This document shows, piece by piece, positions 33,969 through 44,500 of a stretch of 64,000 nt of DNA; within the stretch, counting starts at the first letter, position 1; the number at the start of each line of letters is the position of its first letter. The stretch lies in NCBI GenBank assembly GCA_903881085.1, contig CAIRSA010000495.1, positions 1 to 64,000 of the forward strand, given 5' to 3'. The position numbers and the translations under genes were made by a program. Source of the stretch: an uncultured Acidobacteriia bacterium (GTDB taxonomy: Bacteria > Acidobacteriota > Terriglobia > Bryobacterales > Bryobacteraceae). The notes below the pieces were generated by a model. The model made no database searches. It saw nothing but the letters and a program-made list of their open reading frames with translations, and was not told where the DNA came from.

Positions 33969-35324
33969 ATGAGGCAACTACAGCCGGTCATTTGGATGAA
34001 GGGAACGTTTCTGAGCCCGCAGTATCTGCAGACTCAAGACCGTTTCATTGAGAACGCAATTCGTTTCCAGTTGGAGGCGCTGAACTTCCGTCCCTGGGGA
34101 TTCTCGCAATTTCGAATTGACCGCGAGGCACTGGCCGCGGGCAATTTCGCGCTGTCGCAAGCCGCAGGCATCTTTCCTGACGGGCTGCTGTTTGACCTTC
34201 CCGTCTCCGACCCGGCACCGCCACCCAAGGCGCTGCAGGACGCATTTGAGGCCGATAAGGACACGGTCGATATTTATCTCGCCATTCCCGAGGAGCGTAT
34301 TCCGGGCATCAACATTTCAATGAAATCGAGCGAGTCCGACACGCGCTACCTTTCGGAAGTGGCCATGCTGCGCGACGAAAACTCGGGCATGAACGAAAAG
34401 CCGGTCATGATAGCGCGGAAGAATTTCCGTTTTCTGGTTGAAGGAGAATCAACGCAAGGCTGTTCGTCGATGCGCGTGGCACGGCTGCGCAAGACTCCTG
34501 CCGGAACCATTGAAATCGATCCACGCTATGTGCCGCCGCTCATCGATATTCGGGCCAGCGATTATTTGACGGCGATCGCACGGCGATTGGTGGAAATTCT
34601 GGCCGCGAAGAGTTCCATGCTCTCTGGCACGCGGCGCCAGAAGAACCTCAGCCTGGCCGACTTTGGCTCGGCGGACATCGCAAATTTCTGGTTGCTCTAC
34701 ACAATCAATTCGCACTTCCCGCTGCTGCAACATATCTTCGAGACCCGCCGCGGGCATCCGGAAGATCTGTATCAGGCGATGCTTTCGTTGGCCGGATGTT
34801 TAACCACGTTTTCGTTGACAGTGCATCCGCGCGATCTGCCAACATACATTCATGACGACCTGGCGGTCTGCTTTGCCGACCTCGATGAAAAGGTAAGGAC
34901 GCTGCTGGAAACGGTTGTTCCAAGCAACTTTATTTCATTACCGCTGAAGCTTCAGCAGAATTCCATTTACGGAACCGCGCTGGCCGACGACAAGTATTTG
35001 AAGAACACGCGCATGTATCTGGCGGCCTCGGCAGATATGAACGAAGCCGATCTTATCTCGCGCGCACCATTGCTAATGAAGGTCTGCTCAGCCAATCACA
35101 TTGAGCATCTTGTTAAGAATGCATTGCCGGGAGTTCCGCTCACGCATGTGCCGAAACCGCCGTCGGCTATTCCGGTTAGGTTGAACTGCCAGTACTTCAG
35201 CCTGAATCAAACTGGCGTGGCGTGGGAGGCCATTGTGCGCGCCAGAAATCTGGCTGTGTTTGCGCCCGGAGATTTTCCGCGCCCGCAGCTGGAATTGATC
35301 ATCCTGCTTCCGGAAGCGTCGTGA
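33969..35324 (+). CDS. tssK: Type VI secretion baseplate protein TssK, copy 1
   Basis: 451 residues of the TssK/ImpJ/VasE family. Typical blocks are PVIWMKGTFLSPQYLQTQDRF (N-terminal shoulder), AAGIFPDGLLFDLP, DIANFWLLYTINSHFPLLQHI (helical neck) and the C-terminal head LNCQYFSLNQTGVAWEAIV, which in known systems contacts the TssL/TssM membrane complex. It is a distinct paralogue of the protein at 39393; they share the same blocks but differ over most positions. Its end overlaps the convergent methyltransferase gene by 26 bases. It stands apart from the tssK-tssL-tssM operon and has its own promoter region. Confidence 0.9.
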   Translation: MRQLQPVIWMKGTFLSPQYLQTQDRFIENAIRFQLEALNFRPWGFSQFRIDREALAAGNFALSQAAGIFPDGLLFDLPVSDPAPPPKALQDAFEADKDTVDIYLAIPEERIPGINISMKSSESDTRYLSEVAMLRDENSGMNEKPVMIARKNFRFLVEGESTQGCSSMRVARLRKTPAGTIEIDPRYVPPLIDIRASDYLTAIARRLVEILAAKSSMLSGTRRQKNLSLADFGSADIANFWLLYTINSHFPLLQHIFETRRGHPEDLYQAMLSLAGCLTTFSLTVHPRDLPTYIHDDLAVCFADLDEKVRTLLETVVPSNFISLPLKLQQNSIYGTALADDKYLKNTRMYLAASADMNEADLISRAPLLMKVCSANHIEHLVKNALPGVPLTHVPKPPSAIPVRLNCQYFSLNQTGVAWEAIVRARNLAVFAPGDFPRPQLELIILLPEAS

Positions 35325-36747
35325 CGGTCAGAAAACCTTCCAGAATCATGGTGCACATCATTCCTGCAATGACTTGGGCGGGCGCTTCGTTGATGACGCC
35401 GGCATCCAGCAGTGATTTTGCTATCTGTGAGCCAGTGCGGCTGCCGTCGCTCGCTTCCAGGAATTTTACGACCCAAACTTCAGCCTGCACCTGGCGCGGA
35501 AAGGGGTTTCTGATTCGTAATTCGAGTGATCGGACGTGGAACTCTCCCTTGCTCCATTTGTGTTGTACCTGAAGTTCGACCTCATCGGCGATACGGGGGT
35601 ACAGGTTCATTACCTCTAAGGCCGACATCGAATGCAATTGCGCGGCGGCCTGGAAAAGCCACTCCGTACCGGCAAAGCTGGCGCCTTCCTCCCTCATCCG
35701 CCGAAGGGTGAAGCAAGGTCGAGCGGTGGCGTGTCTGCGGATGATTACGGAGCCGTAGAACATGCCGGTGATTTTGAAGCGCGCGGTGAGAATCTCCCAT
35801 CGCTTCAGTGTGTGCGGAGTGACAACGCCTTCGCTGGCAAGGACGATATCGAACTCGCCGGCGGCGCTGCCAAGCCAGGTGCGGATTCGATCTTCGAACG
35901 CACCCTGCGAGCGGTCACTGCCCGCACACAGGCAGTGGAATTGACCGCCCGGCCGAAGGTAGACCGGTAGACCCTCAATGATTCGCCGGATTATCGATTC
36001 ACCGTCTTCGCCACCTTCTTTATATATCAGCCCGTCTCCGGTAGCCGGAACGTAGGGCGGATGCGCAGCTATAAAATCGAAGGTCCTGCCGCCGGCGGGC
36101 TCGTAAAGATCGCCACATGCGGCAGTCACGTTTTCCAGGCCGTTCAGCAGGCGGTTGAATTCGGCGAAATCCGTGGAGCGCGGCGTGATGTCAAAGGTGA
36201 AAGCCTGACGCGCCCCGCGCGCTGCGGCAATGAGTGCCGCAGCTCCGGCGCCGCCGCAAAGCTCAAGAAACGCTTCCGGCTGAACATCTGGCAGCAGACT
36301 GAGAAAACGCTGCGTGTTTTTGCCGATCGCCGGGTAGACAGTATCCGGTGGCAAAGCAAACGGAGTGAGGTCAGGATTCGACTCGCGATCCGATGCGACA
36401 TAAATCCCTTGGGTTGGACCGAGCTGAACGGTAGCGGCAAGTTGCGACGCATCGTCCTCTCTACACCGCAGCAAACCTAACTCTTGCATCCCCTGCAAAG
36501 CCGGTTCGGTCAGCAGCGAGACAATTTGCACGGCCGGTACAAATGCCCCATCGAGGAAAAGCCGGATGCAGACATCCAGTGCGTCGTTCAGTTTCCATTC
36601 GGACACCTGCCGTGCCAGCGATCTTGCGCTGCCAATGGAAGCGATCGCCAGCCTTTCACAGACTGCTTGTTCAGTGTAATTGGCTCTCTGCAGAGCATCG
36701 CGGACAATCTTAAACGTTGCGGGATCGCCAATATGCAATGATTCCAT
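35299..36747 (-). CDS. Methyltransferase-like protein in the T6SS-like locus
   Basis: 482 residues. The central part (about 165-320) is a class I SAM-binding fold: motif I FLELCGGAGAAALIAAA, the acidic strand AFTFDITPRS, CGDLYEP, and FIAAHPPYVPATGDG, an HPPY variant of the NPPY motif of PrmC-like N-methyltransferases. The first 140 residues have no family I recognise, and the C-terminal 150 are probably a target-binding region. The start follows the repeat-protein stop after one base, so both are on one minus-strand transcript. The target could be a component of the adjacent secretion-like complex; this is inference. Also possible is a stand-alone small-molecule methylase. Confidence 0.75.
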   Translation of the reverse strand: MESLHIGDPATFKIVRDALQRANYTEQAVCERLAIASIGSARSLARQVSEWKLNDALDVCIRLFLDGAFVPAVQIVSLLTEPALQGMQELGLLRCREDDASQLAATVQLGPTQGIYVASDRESNPDLTPFALPPDTVYPAIGKNTQRFLSLLPDVQPEAFLELCGGAGAAALIAAARGARQAFTFDITPRSTDFAEFNRLLNGLENVTAACGDLYEPAGGRTFDFIAAHPPYVPATGDGLIYKEGGEDGESIIRRIIEGLPVYLRPGGQFHCLCAGSDRSQGAFEDRIRTWLGSAAGEFDIVLASEGVVTPHTLKRWEILTARFKITGMFYGSVIIRRHATARPCFTLRRMREEGASFAGTEWLFQAAAQLHSMSALEVMNLYPRIADEVELQVQHKWSKGEFHVRSLELRIRNPFPRQVQAEVWVVKFLEASDGSRTGSQIAKSLLDAGVINEAPAQVIAGMMCTMILEGFLTVTTLPEAG

Positions 36748-36748
36748 C

Positions 36749-39265
36749 CTATTTTTTCAGAGCAAAGAAAACGACGAGCATGACTGCCAGCAGGAACATT
36801 CCGCCGAGAATCACGTACAGCAGGGCATTGCTCTTTTTGGTGACCACCGGCGGCGGTGCTACGACTGCAGGCTTCGCCTGGGGAGCGGGTGACGGGGAGT
36901 TGAACATCTGTGTAAAGTCGCTGGGACCTTGCGGCAACTGTGGATTGCCCATTGGCCTTGGCTGCTGTGGAGTTGAAAAGGCCTGTGTGGCGCCGCCAAG
37001 CGGCATTGGAGTTGCGGGCATTGGCGGAGCCTGTGCTCCTCCGGCTCCAGGGTTGACCGTTCCGAACATGCGCGTAAATTCACCCGGTCCGCCGGCAGGT
37101 GCTGGCGGGGGTGTGGGTGGTTGCATGGGCCCGCCGAATCCGGCGGATGGTAAGCCGCTGCCCGCTTGCGGCGGCTGCTGGGGGTTTTGAAAATATCGCT
37201 CGAAATCACTTGCCCCGCTGGAAGGCCCCGGAGGCGGAGCGAATGGCTTCTGCGGCTGTGCCTCGAACATGCGAGTGAACTCACCTGGGCCTTGTTGCAG
37301 AGGCGCTGGCGCCGGAATTGGCGGCGGCGCGCCCTGGTGCGATTGGAACATACGGGTAAACTCACCCGGTTCTGCTTGCGGTGGGGCCGGAGGCGCTGCA
37401 GCAGCAGGAGAAGCGGCAAACATGTTAGTGAATTCGCCCGGCTGCGGTTGCGCTAGGCGAGGCGGCGCGGCGGCTACAGGAGCGGCGGGGGGCGCAGGTT
37501 TAGCAGGAACTGTTGCAGGCTTGTTTCGCACAGGCACCTGAAACAGCTTCATAAAATCTTCGTCTTTCAAATTTGTTTTTGCAGCCGCTGAAGGAGCCGG
37601 TGGAGGTATGGGCGGGAGAGGCTCCGGCTGAGGTGGCAGCGGCACCACGGGCCCGAGGAATTCCGGGCGTGCGGAAACTGGGGCAACCGGTGGCTGCGGA
37701 CCTTGGAACATGCGGGTAAACTCGCCGGCTTCGGCAGAAGCAGGAACTGGGGGCGCAGCAGGAACCGGCGCCGGCCGCTGTGGGGGGGCCGGCGGCTGCG
37801 GAATCATGTTTGCAGGAGCTGGCGGAAACAACCGCGAGAATTCGCTCGCTTCCTGCTGTGCGGGTGCTGCGGGCATGCTCGCGACGGGCGGTGCTGGTAG
37901 CGGTGGCGGGGGTGGCGCCTGTTGGGGCGCCGTTTGGAACATGCGCGTGAATTCGCCGGCTTGGGCTGAAGGCGGAGGTGCCGGCAGGGGTGCTGGTGGG
38001 GGCGGCACTGGTTGCGGCGCAGGGGGCGCGGTCTGAAACATGCGCGTGAATTCGCCGGCTTGAGCTGGAAGCGGTGCTGCAGCCGCGGGGGCGACAGGCG
38101 TCGGCACTGTTGGCGCCGGCGGAGGCGGCATTGGTTGCGCGAGCGCCGGCGCGGTTTGAAAAAGCCAATCGAATTCGTCTGGTTCGGCTGGCTGAGAAGC
38201 TGCCGGAGCTTGTGCAACAGGCAGCGGCGCTGGCTGGGGCGGCACTACTTGCGGCGCAGGGGGCGCAGTCTGAAACATACGCGTGAATTCACCAGGCGGA
38301 GCTGGAGGCGGAGTTCCAGCCGTGTGGGCGACAGGCGCCGGCGGAGGCGGCATTGGTTGCGCGAGGGCCGGCGCGGTTTGAAAAAGCCGTTCGAATTCGT
38401 CTGGTTCGGCTGGCTGCGGAGTTGCCGGCGCGTGGGCAACAGGCAGCGGCACCGGCGGGGCAGTTTGGAACAACCGTTCGAATTCGTCTGGTTCGGCGGG
38501 CTGCGAAGCCGCCGGGGCGTGTGCAACCGGGAGTGGTGCTGGCGGAGGGGCCGGAGGGGTTTGAACCATCCGCGCGAATTCGTCTGGTTCGGCGGGCGGC
38601 GGAGGCGTTGGCGTATGTGCAACAGGCATCGGGGCGGGCGGTGCCGGAGGGGTAGGCGCAGATCGAAACATCCGCGTGAATTCGCCGGCTTCGACCGGGA
38701 GCGGAGCAGCCGCGGGCACAGGTTCCGGCCTCGGCGCTTGCGGACGTGTGCGCAAAGTCGACGAAGGAGGCGAAGCCACGGAAAACGCGGTGGCGCCGTA
38801 ATCATAGTTCACAGCAGGCGGTGGCAGCGGCGCAGGCGGCGGTGGAGCAGGAAGTGGTTGCGAAATTGTTTGCCCACCTGCGAACATTCTGTTGAATGCG
38901 TCTTCAGCGGCGGGCGTCGGCGTTACAGGAGCAACGGGAAATGGCGCGGTAGCCGGTGACGGAGGCGCGGATGCGGGCAAAAGCACCGCCCGGAGCAGAA
39001 ATTCTTTCAATCCAACGCGGCCGGGAAGTAACTCTGCAATTACATACGGGGTGCCCTCGTGCTCGCCCTGTTCGACGATGAATTTGCGATCCTCAAACGG
39101 CAAGCGGCCGATTCGCGCCAGCAGGGCAACCGTCTCGGCCGTCTTTCCGCCGGTAAACAGATGCGCTTCCAGGGCTCGCCCTGTCGAATTCTCTCGCGCG
39201 ACAAATGTTTTGACGCCGTCGTCGCGCAACAGCGCGAGCAGCTCGTATTTTTGGTAGAAGCTCAT
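36749..39265 (-). CDS. Tail-anchored Pro-rich protein with 18 EFxRMF-type motifs
   Basis: 838 residues from ATG 39265 (GAGG just upstream; the longer frame adds 15 residues). Residues 1-100 resemble a Ser/Thr-kinase N-lobe: QKYELLALL, TGRALEAHLF and GTPYVIAELLPGRVGLKEFL line up with the two kinases downstream of tssM, but the glycine loop and Val-Ala-Val-Lys lysine are absent and there is no C-lobe. About 120-800 is Pro/Ala-rich and carries 18 copies of a [GDS]-[ED]-F-x-[RN]-[ML]-F motif, eight of them GEFTRMF. The end is one membrane helix (ALLYVILGGMFLLAVMLVVFFA) and KK, so the bulk lies in the cytosol. It is divergent from the tssK2-tssL-tssM operon. Probably a scaffold or phosphorylation target; function unknown. 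Confidence 0.8.
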   Translation of the reverse strand: MSFYQKYELLALLRDDGVKTFVARENSTGRALEAHLFTGGKTAETVALLARIGRLPFEDRKFIVEQGEHEGTPYVIAELLPGRVGLKEFLLRAVLLPASAPPSPATAPFPVAPVTPTPAAEDAFNRMFAGGQTISQPLPAPPPPAPLPPPAVNYDYGATAFSVASPPSSTLRTRPQAPRPEPVPAAAPLPVEAGEFTRMFRSAPTPPAPPAPMPVAHTPTPPPPAEPDEFARMVQTPPAPPPAPLPVAHAPAASQPAEPDEFERLFQTAPPVPLPVAHAPATPQPAEPDEFERLFQTAPALAQPMPPPPAPVAHTAGTPPPAPPGEFTRMFQTAPPAPQVVPPQPAPLPVAQAPAASQPAEPDEFDWLFQTAPALAQPMPPPPAPTVPTPVAPAAAAPLPAQAGEFTRMFQTAPPAPQPVPPPPAPLPAPPPSAQAGEFTRMFQTAPQQAPPPPPLPAPPVASMPAAPAQQEASEFSRLFPPAPANMIPQPPAPPQRPAPVPAAPPVPASAEAGEFTRMFQGPQPPVAPVSARPEFLGPVVPLPPQPEPLPPIPPPAPSAAAKTNLKDEDFMKLFQVPVRNKPATVPAKPAPPAAPVAAAPPRLAQPQPGEFTNMFAASPAAAAPPAPPQAEPGEFTRMFQSHQGAPPPIPAPAPLQQGPGEFTRMFEAQPQKPFAPPPGPSSGASDFERYFQNPQQPPQAGSGLPSAGFGGPMQPPTPPPAPAGGPGEFTRMFGTVNPGAGGAQAPPMPATPMPLGGATQAFSTPQQPRPMGNPQLPQGPSDFTQMFNSPSPAPQAKPAVVAPPPVVTKKSNALLYVILGGMFLLAVMLVVFFALKK

Positions 39266-39392
39266 GGTTGCCTCACTTAATGGACTCAGCTTAGCATGAC
39301 CGGGAGCCATACAACCTGCGGCCCGTAGCCGGACGAAATCTCTATGCTAGAGTAGTGTTTGCGTGCGGGCATAGTCCGCCGGTATTTCGTGG
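39266..39392. promoter_or_regulatory. Divergent promoter region of the T6SS-like locus
   Basis: 127 bases separate the repeat-protein operon from the tssK2-tssL-tssM-kinase operon. Both must be started from here, so they can be co-regulated. I could not identify convincing -35/-10 boxes or an operator palindrome. Confidence 0.4.
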
Positions 39393-40754
39393 ATGAAGAG
39401 CATGGATCACCTTTCCAAAGTCGTATGGTCGGAAGGAATGTATCTCGGTCCGCACCAGTTCCAGCTGCAGACCCGGTACTTCGAAGATTCCCTGCGTTTC
39501 GCCACGTCGTCACTGTGGTTTTCCCCTTACGGACTCATCGGCTGCGAGCTGGACGGCGAGGCCCTCATCAACGGCGTCGTTCAATTGACTCACGCCCGAG
39601 GCATCTTCCCTGACGGCCTTTCCTTTCACATGCCCGAAAGCGATGTGCTGCCTGCGCCGCTGCCCATTGCCGATCTGTTTCCTGTCATGCGCGACTCCAT
39701 CAATGTTCTACTTGCCATCCCGCCACGTCGGCGCAATGGCCTGAACTGCGTGGAAGAGGCAGAAGATGCGGCGAAGGTGCGCTTTGTTGCTCATACGGAA
39801 CTGCAATTCGACGAAAACACCGGCCTCGATGAACAACCCGTGCGTCTGGGCCGGAAGAACGTACGTCTGATGCTTGACACCGGGGAAAGCAGCGGATTGG
39901 TGACATTGCCCGTGGCAAGAATCATGCGTGATGGCGCAGGACACTTTGTTTTCGATCCTTCGTTCATTCCACCATGCCTTGAGATTGTCGCCAGTAATCG
40001 GATTCTCGCCATTCTTGGCAGGCTGCTTGATATTCTGGAAGAAAAGAGCGCGGCATTGGGGCGCGGCAGGCAGGCCGGGGCGCGCTCGTGGTCGGAGTAT
40101 TCATCGCGGGATATCGCAAATTTCTGGATGCTGCACACTGTTCATTCGGCACTGGCGCCGTTGCGGCACTTGTTTATCAGTAAACGCAAACATCCCGAGG
40201 AACTATATGTGGAGTTGGCGCGGCTGGGCGGCGCATTGTGCACTTTTGCCATCGACTCGCATCCGGGCGCACTGCCTAAGTACGACCACGACAATCTGGA
40301 CAAATGTTTTGAGTCGCTCGATACCCATATCCGCACGCATCTGGAAACCATCATCCCGACAAATTGCATCTCCATACCGCTGGTGAAGAGGGCTGAGTTC
40401 TTTTACGAAGCGCAGGTTACCGATCAGCGCTGCCTGGATCGCTCGAAGTGGGTCTTCGCAATATCCTCGAGCGTTGGCGAAGTGGCCGTTATCCAAAAAT
40501 CACCCACCCTGGTGAAGGTCTGTTCCAAACAATACTTGCCTAAATTGGTTGAGCGAGCGCTGCCAGGAATGCAGTTGACACATCTGAGCGTGCCGCCGGC
40601 GGCGATTTCGACTCACGTGGACATGCAGTATTTCAGCATTAATAAAGCCGGCCCGTGTTGGGAAAGCATCGTCAGCACGCGCCAGCTTGGCATCTATGTC
40701 CCGGGCGATCTGCCCGACCCGAAATTGGAATTGCTGGTAGTGTTGGAATCGTAG
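39393..40754 (+). CDS. tssK: Type VI secretion baseplate protein TssK, copy 2
   Basis: 453 residues. It has the same block order as copy 1: VVWSEGMYLGPHQFQLQTRYF, ARGIFPDGLSFHMP, DIANFWMLHTVHSALAPLRHL and MQYFSINKAGPCWESIV. It is closer to canonical TssK (WxEGMxLxPQHFQ) than copy 1. The start could also be ATG 39402, three codons later. It leads an operon with tssL (61-base gap) and tssM. TssK links baseplate to the membrane complex, so pairing with TssL and TssM is expected; a second TssK with different sequence suggests a heteromeric baseplate or a spare adaptor. Confidence 0.92.
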   Translation: MKSMDHLSKVVWSEGMYLGPHQFQLQTRYFEDSLRFATSSLWFSPYGLIGCELDGEALINGVVQLTHARGIFPDGLSFHMPESDVLPAPLPIADLFPVMRDSINVLLAIPPRRRNGLNCVEEAEDAAKVRFVAHTELQFDENTGLDEQPVRLGRKNVRLMLDTGESSGLVTLPVARIMRDGAGHFVFDPSFIPPCLEIVASNRILAILGRLLDILEEKSAALGRGRQAGARSWSEYSSRDIANFWMLHTVHSALAPLRHLFISKRKHPEELYVELARLGGALCTFAIDSHPGALPKYDHDNLDKCFESLDTHIRTHLETIIPTNCISIPLVKRAEFFYEAQVTDQRCLDRSKWVFAISSSVGEVAVIQKSPTLVKVCSKQYLPKLVERALPGMQLTHLSVPPAAISTHVDMQYFSINKAGPCWESIVSTRQLGIYVPGDLPDPKLELLVVLES

Positions 40755-40815
40755 GCGCGGAAAATTTCTGACGTCAATTGGTTTCCAATTGCGCGTATAC
40801 AACGAGAGGTTCTGA

Positions 40816-41535
40816 ATGAATCCCAATGCGGCGGGCGGCGATCGGCGTCCGGAAAATCTGGCCCTGATGTTTCAGGAGCTTTTTACTGTAACGGAGCGGT
40901 TGCGCTCCAACAGACAGGCAGTCAACGATTCGGCAAGCTTTCGCCAGCAGATTCGCGAAGCCATAAAAATGGCCTCCGCGGATTCCAGCAGCCGTGGCTA
41001 CTCGGCGGAGGAGATTCAACTGGCGAAGTTCGCCGTTGTGGCCTTTCTCGACGAATCCATTCTGAATCTGGGACTCGCCATCTTTGCCGATTGGCCGCGC
41101 CAACCACTACAGGAAGAGTACTTCGGCCACCACAATTCGGGCGAGATTTTCTTTCAACACCTGCAGACCATGTTAGGCCTCAACGACTCCCAAACGCTGG
41201 CCGATGTCCTGGAGGTCTATTACCTATGTATGCTGCTGGGCTTTGCCGGAAAGTACACCTTGGGCAATCGCGGTGAATTGCATGAAGTGTTGCAACGGAC
41301 GGCGGAAAACATCCATCGCATCCGCCGCACAAGTGGGGACATCTCCCCGGCCTGGATGCCGGCCAAAGGACAATTCGTCCCCACCGCTGGAAAGGACCCT
41401 TGGGTGATGCGGTTGGCAATCGTCGCGGCTTTCTGTGTGTTTTTAGCAGTGGGACTGTTCGTGGTCTATAAGGTCACACTGGGTTCCTCTATTTCGGAGA
41501 TTACTTCGGCCAGTATCTCCAAGGAGGCAAAATGA
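40816..41535 (+). CDS. tssL: Type VI secretion membrane protein TssL (DotU/IcmH)
   Basis: 239 residues of the DotU family. The cytosolic helical hook carries the family blocks KFAVVAFLDESILNLGL and LEVYYLCMLLGFAGKY and the acidic/basic tail. A single C-terminal membrane helix follows (WVMRLAIVAAFCVFLAVGLFVVYKV, about residues 195-220), with a short periplasmic end and no OmpA-like peptidoglycan domain. GAGAGG lies six bases before the ATG. Its last codons contain the AAGGAGG ribosome site for tssM and overlap the tssM start by four bases. Confidence 0.93.
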   Translation: MNPNAAGGDRRPENLALMFQELFTVTERLRSNRQAVNDSASFRQQIREAIKMASADSSSRGYSAEEIQLAKFAVVAFLDESILNLGLAIFADWPRQPLQEEYFGHHNSGEIFFQHLQTMLGLNDSQTLADVLEVYYLCMLLGFAGKYTLGNRGELHEVLQRTAENIHRIRRTSGDISPAWMPAKGQFVPTAGKDPWVMRLAIVAAFCVFLAVGLFVVYKVTLGSSISEITSASISKEAK

Positions 41536-44500
41536 GCCCGCAAATCATTGGCGCGGTGATCTTAGCTTTGTTCCTGGTAGTTGCGTTCTTCATACCCAAG
41601 CTGATGGACCTTCAGGGCTCAAGCTTTTTTATCCTCTTCGGCCTGCTGTCAACGTTGGGTGCAGCCGCCTATGGGGTCTTTTTGTGGTTCATGCAGAAGA
41701 AGGGCGAATCCGCAACCGCCGGCGATCAGGCCGCTGAAATCATCGGTGCAAGCGGCGACGCTGAGATCGACCAGTTGGTACGTGAGGCCGACGCCAAACT
41801 TTCCGGCACCAAAGGCGCGAGAACATCCACGCTGCCTGCCGTTTTCCTGGTCGGCGATAGCGGCTCTACAAAAACCACTGTGCTCGTGAACTGCGGACTC
41901 GAGCCGGAACTGTTGGCCGGGCAGATTTATCAGGAAGGTTCCACCATTGTTCCAACGCGTGCGGCGAATATTTTTCTGGCCAGGAACGCGTTGTTTGTCG
42001 ATGCGGGCGGCGCGCTGCTCGGTGACACCAATCGTTGGACCCGGCTGGTTAAGCGGCTGTCGCCAGCCAAACAGGCCCCGCGCGCGGCCATCGTTTGTTG
42101 CGACGCCGAGACCTTCCTGCGCCAGGGCGCGGCAGAGGCCGCCTCCAACGCAGCGCGCACGCTGCACGCAAAACTTGGCGTGATCTCAGAACAACTGGGT
42201 ATCAGCTTTCCCGTCTACGTTCTATTTACCCGCTCTGACCGTATGCCGTTCTTTCTCGACTTTGTTCGCAATCTGAGCAACGACGAAACGATGCAGGTGT
42301 TCGGCATGACCGTGCCAATCAAACCCGTTTCCACCGGCGTCTACGCCGAGGAGGAAACGCGCCGCTTGAACGAACTATTCGGTCACCTGTTCTATTCCCT
42401 GGCCGACAAACGAACCATTTATCTGCCGCGGGAGAACGATCCGAAGAATATCCCCGGCGCGTACGAATTTCCGCGAGAGTTCCGTAAGCTGCGCGGTCCC
42501 ATGGTGCAATTTCTGGTGGACCTGTGCCGGCCCAGCCAACTGCGCGTTTCGCCCTTCCTGCGCGGCTTCTACTTCAGTGGAGTTCGCCCCATCATCTTGA
42601 ACGATGCGGCGCCAACGCCCGCCGTCAAAGCGCAGCAATCGGCCTTCGAAGGTGCTGCCGGTGCAACCGGCGTCTTCAAAGCGAGTGCTCCCGGGCCGCG
42701 TCAACCGCAGATGGCAATGCCTTCCGGCGGCTCGCGAAAAGTGCCGCAGTGGGTCTTCCTCACCCGCTTGTTCAATGACGTGATTCTGAGCGACAAAGAC
42801 GGCATGGCAGCCAGCGGAACCTCCACCAAAACCTCCGCCACGCGCAGATTGCTGTTGAGCGTTGCCGCGGTCGTGAGCCTGATCGCCGTCACCTGCTTCA
42901 CCGTTTCGTTTGTCAGAAATCGATCGATGGTCAACACCGCAGCGGAGGCCGCGAACGGAATGGGCGTGGTGGATCCGGCAGGCCAGGATGCGGCCAACGT
43001 GGATTCGTTGCGCAAGCTGGAAACACTGCGCCAATCGCTGGAGCGGCTCGCCAACTATGATCGCGAAGGTGCGCCGTGGAGCATGCGCATGGGCCTCTAC
43101 ACCGGCACCGATCTGTATCCGAAGATTCGCAAGCTGTACTACCGGCGCTTCGATCAGATGCTGCTGGCGCAAACACGCACAGGTATGCTGGGAACCATGC
43201 AACGGCTGCCTGCCGCGCCTGGCCCCGCCACCGATGAGTACGGCCCTACGTACGACACATTGAAGGGCTATCTGATCATGACTTCGAACCATGACAAGAG
43301 CACACGGCCATTTCTCTCTCCGCTGTTGTTGAACCGCTGGTCGGCCGGACGCAATGTGGATGCCAAGCGCATGCAACTGGCGCAGAAACAGTTCGACTAC
43401 TATAGTGACGATCTGAAAATCGAGAATCCCTTCGCTTCGGAAAATGACGGCGCGGCAATCGAACGCGCGCGCGATTATCTTTCGAAGTTCTCGGGAATCG
43501 AGGCGATCTACCGCTACATGTTGAGCGAAGCCTCGCGCCAGAACAAATCTGTCAACTTCAACAAGCTGTTCCCCGGCTCGGATGAGGTGGTGGTGAACAA
43601 TCGCGACATCGCCGGCGCATTCACCAAGACCGGCTGGGACACGATGAAGAACTCCATCAAGAAAGCCGACAAGTTCTTCGCTGGTGAAAAGTGGGTGCTG
43701 GGCGATCGCGCGGCGGTGGGCGCCATCGATCGCGTGCAGCTGGAAAAAGATCTCACGGACCGTTACACGAAGGACTTCATCGATCAATGGCGCACCTACA
43801 TCAAGGTTTCGGTAGTGAAGAACTACGCCGATCTGGCTGACGCTTCGAAGAAGTTGAACACGCTCTCAGGCAATCAGACGCCGCTACTGGCGATGTTCTG
43901 GCTGGCTTCGCAAAACACCGCGGTGGATTCGGACAAGGTGAAGGTAGCCTTCGACTCCGTCTACAAGATCGTGCCGCCGCCGGCGACCGCGCCGCAGTAC
44001 ATTCTGCCTTCGAATTCCAACTACATTGGTGCGCTGACAAACTTGCAAGTAGCTGTGGAACAGGCCGTCCCCAAGAAGGACGATCCGGCAGCCGCGCAGA
44101 ATACGCTGTCGGTGGCAGGCAACGCGAAGCTTTCGGTGAAGTCGCTGGCCAGCACGTTCATGATCGATCAGGACGGACAACTGCAACAGGTTTCCCAGAA
44201 GCTGCTTGAAGACCCTATCACGCACATTGAAGCGATGCTGAAAGGCGCGGGGGGCAAGGACTTGAACGCGGCGGGCGCAGGCATGTGCCGCAGCTTCGCA
44301 GCGGTAAAGAACAAATTTCCGTTCAATCAAAAATCATCAATGGATGCGACCCTGGACGACGTGGGCAAAGTCTTCCGGCCTAAGGACGGTGCGCTGTGGA
44401 CGCTCTATGAATCCGGCTTGAAGAAATACATCAAGAAAGAGGGCAACCAATGGGTGGCGCAGCCTGACCCTTCAGGTGCTGTCGTCATCAATCCGGCCTT

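Noticed and set aside
38012..38959. Plus-strand Arg/Trp/Gly-rich open frame of 315 codons
   Set aside because: It is antisense to the Pro/Ala-rich repeats of the EFxRMF protein; GC-rich repetitive DNA yields long open frames on all strands.
42375..43787. Minus-strand open frame of 470 codons
   Set aside because: Antisense within tssM, whose protein reads as a full IcmF family member.
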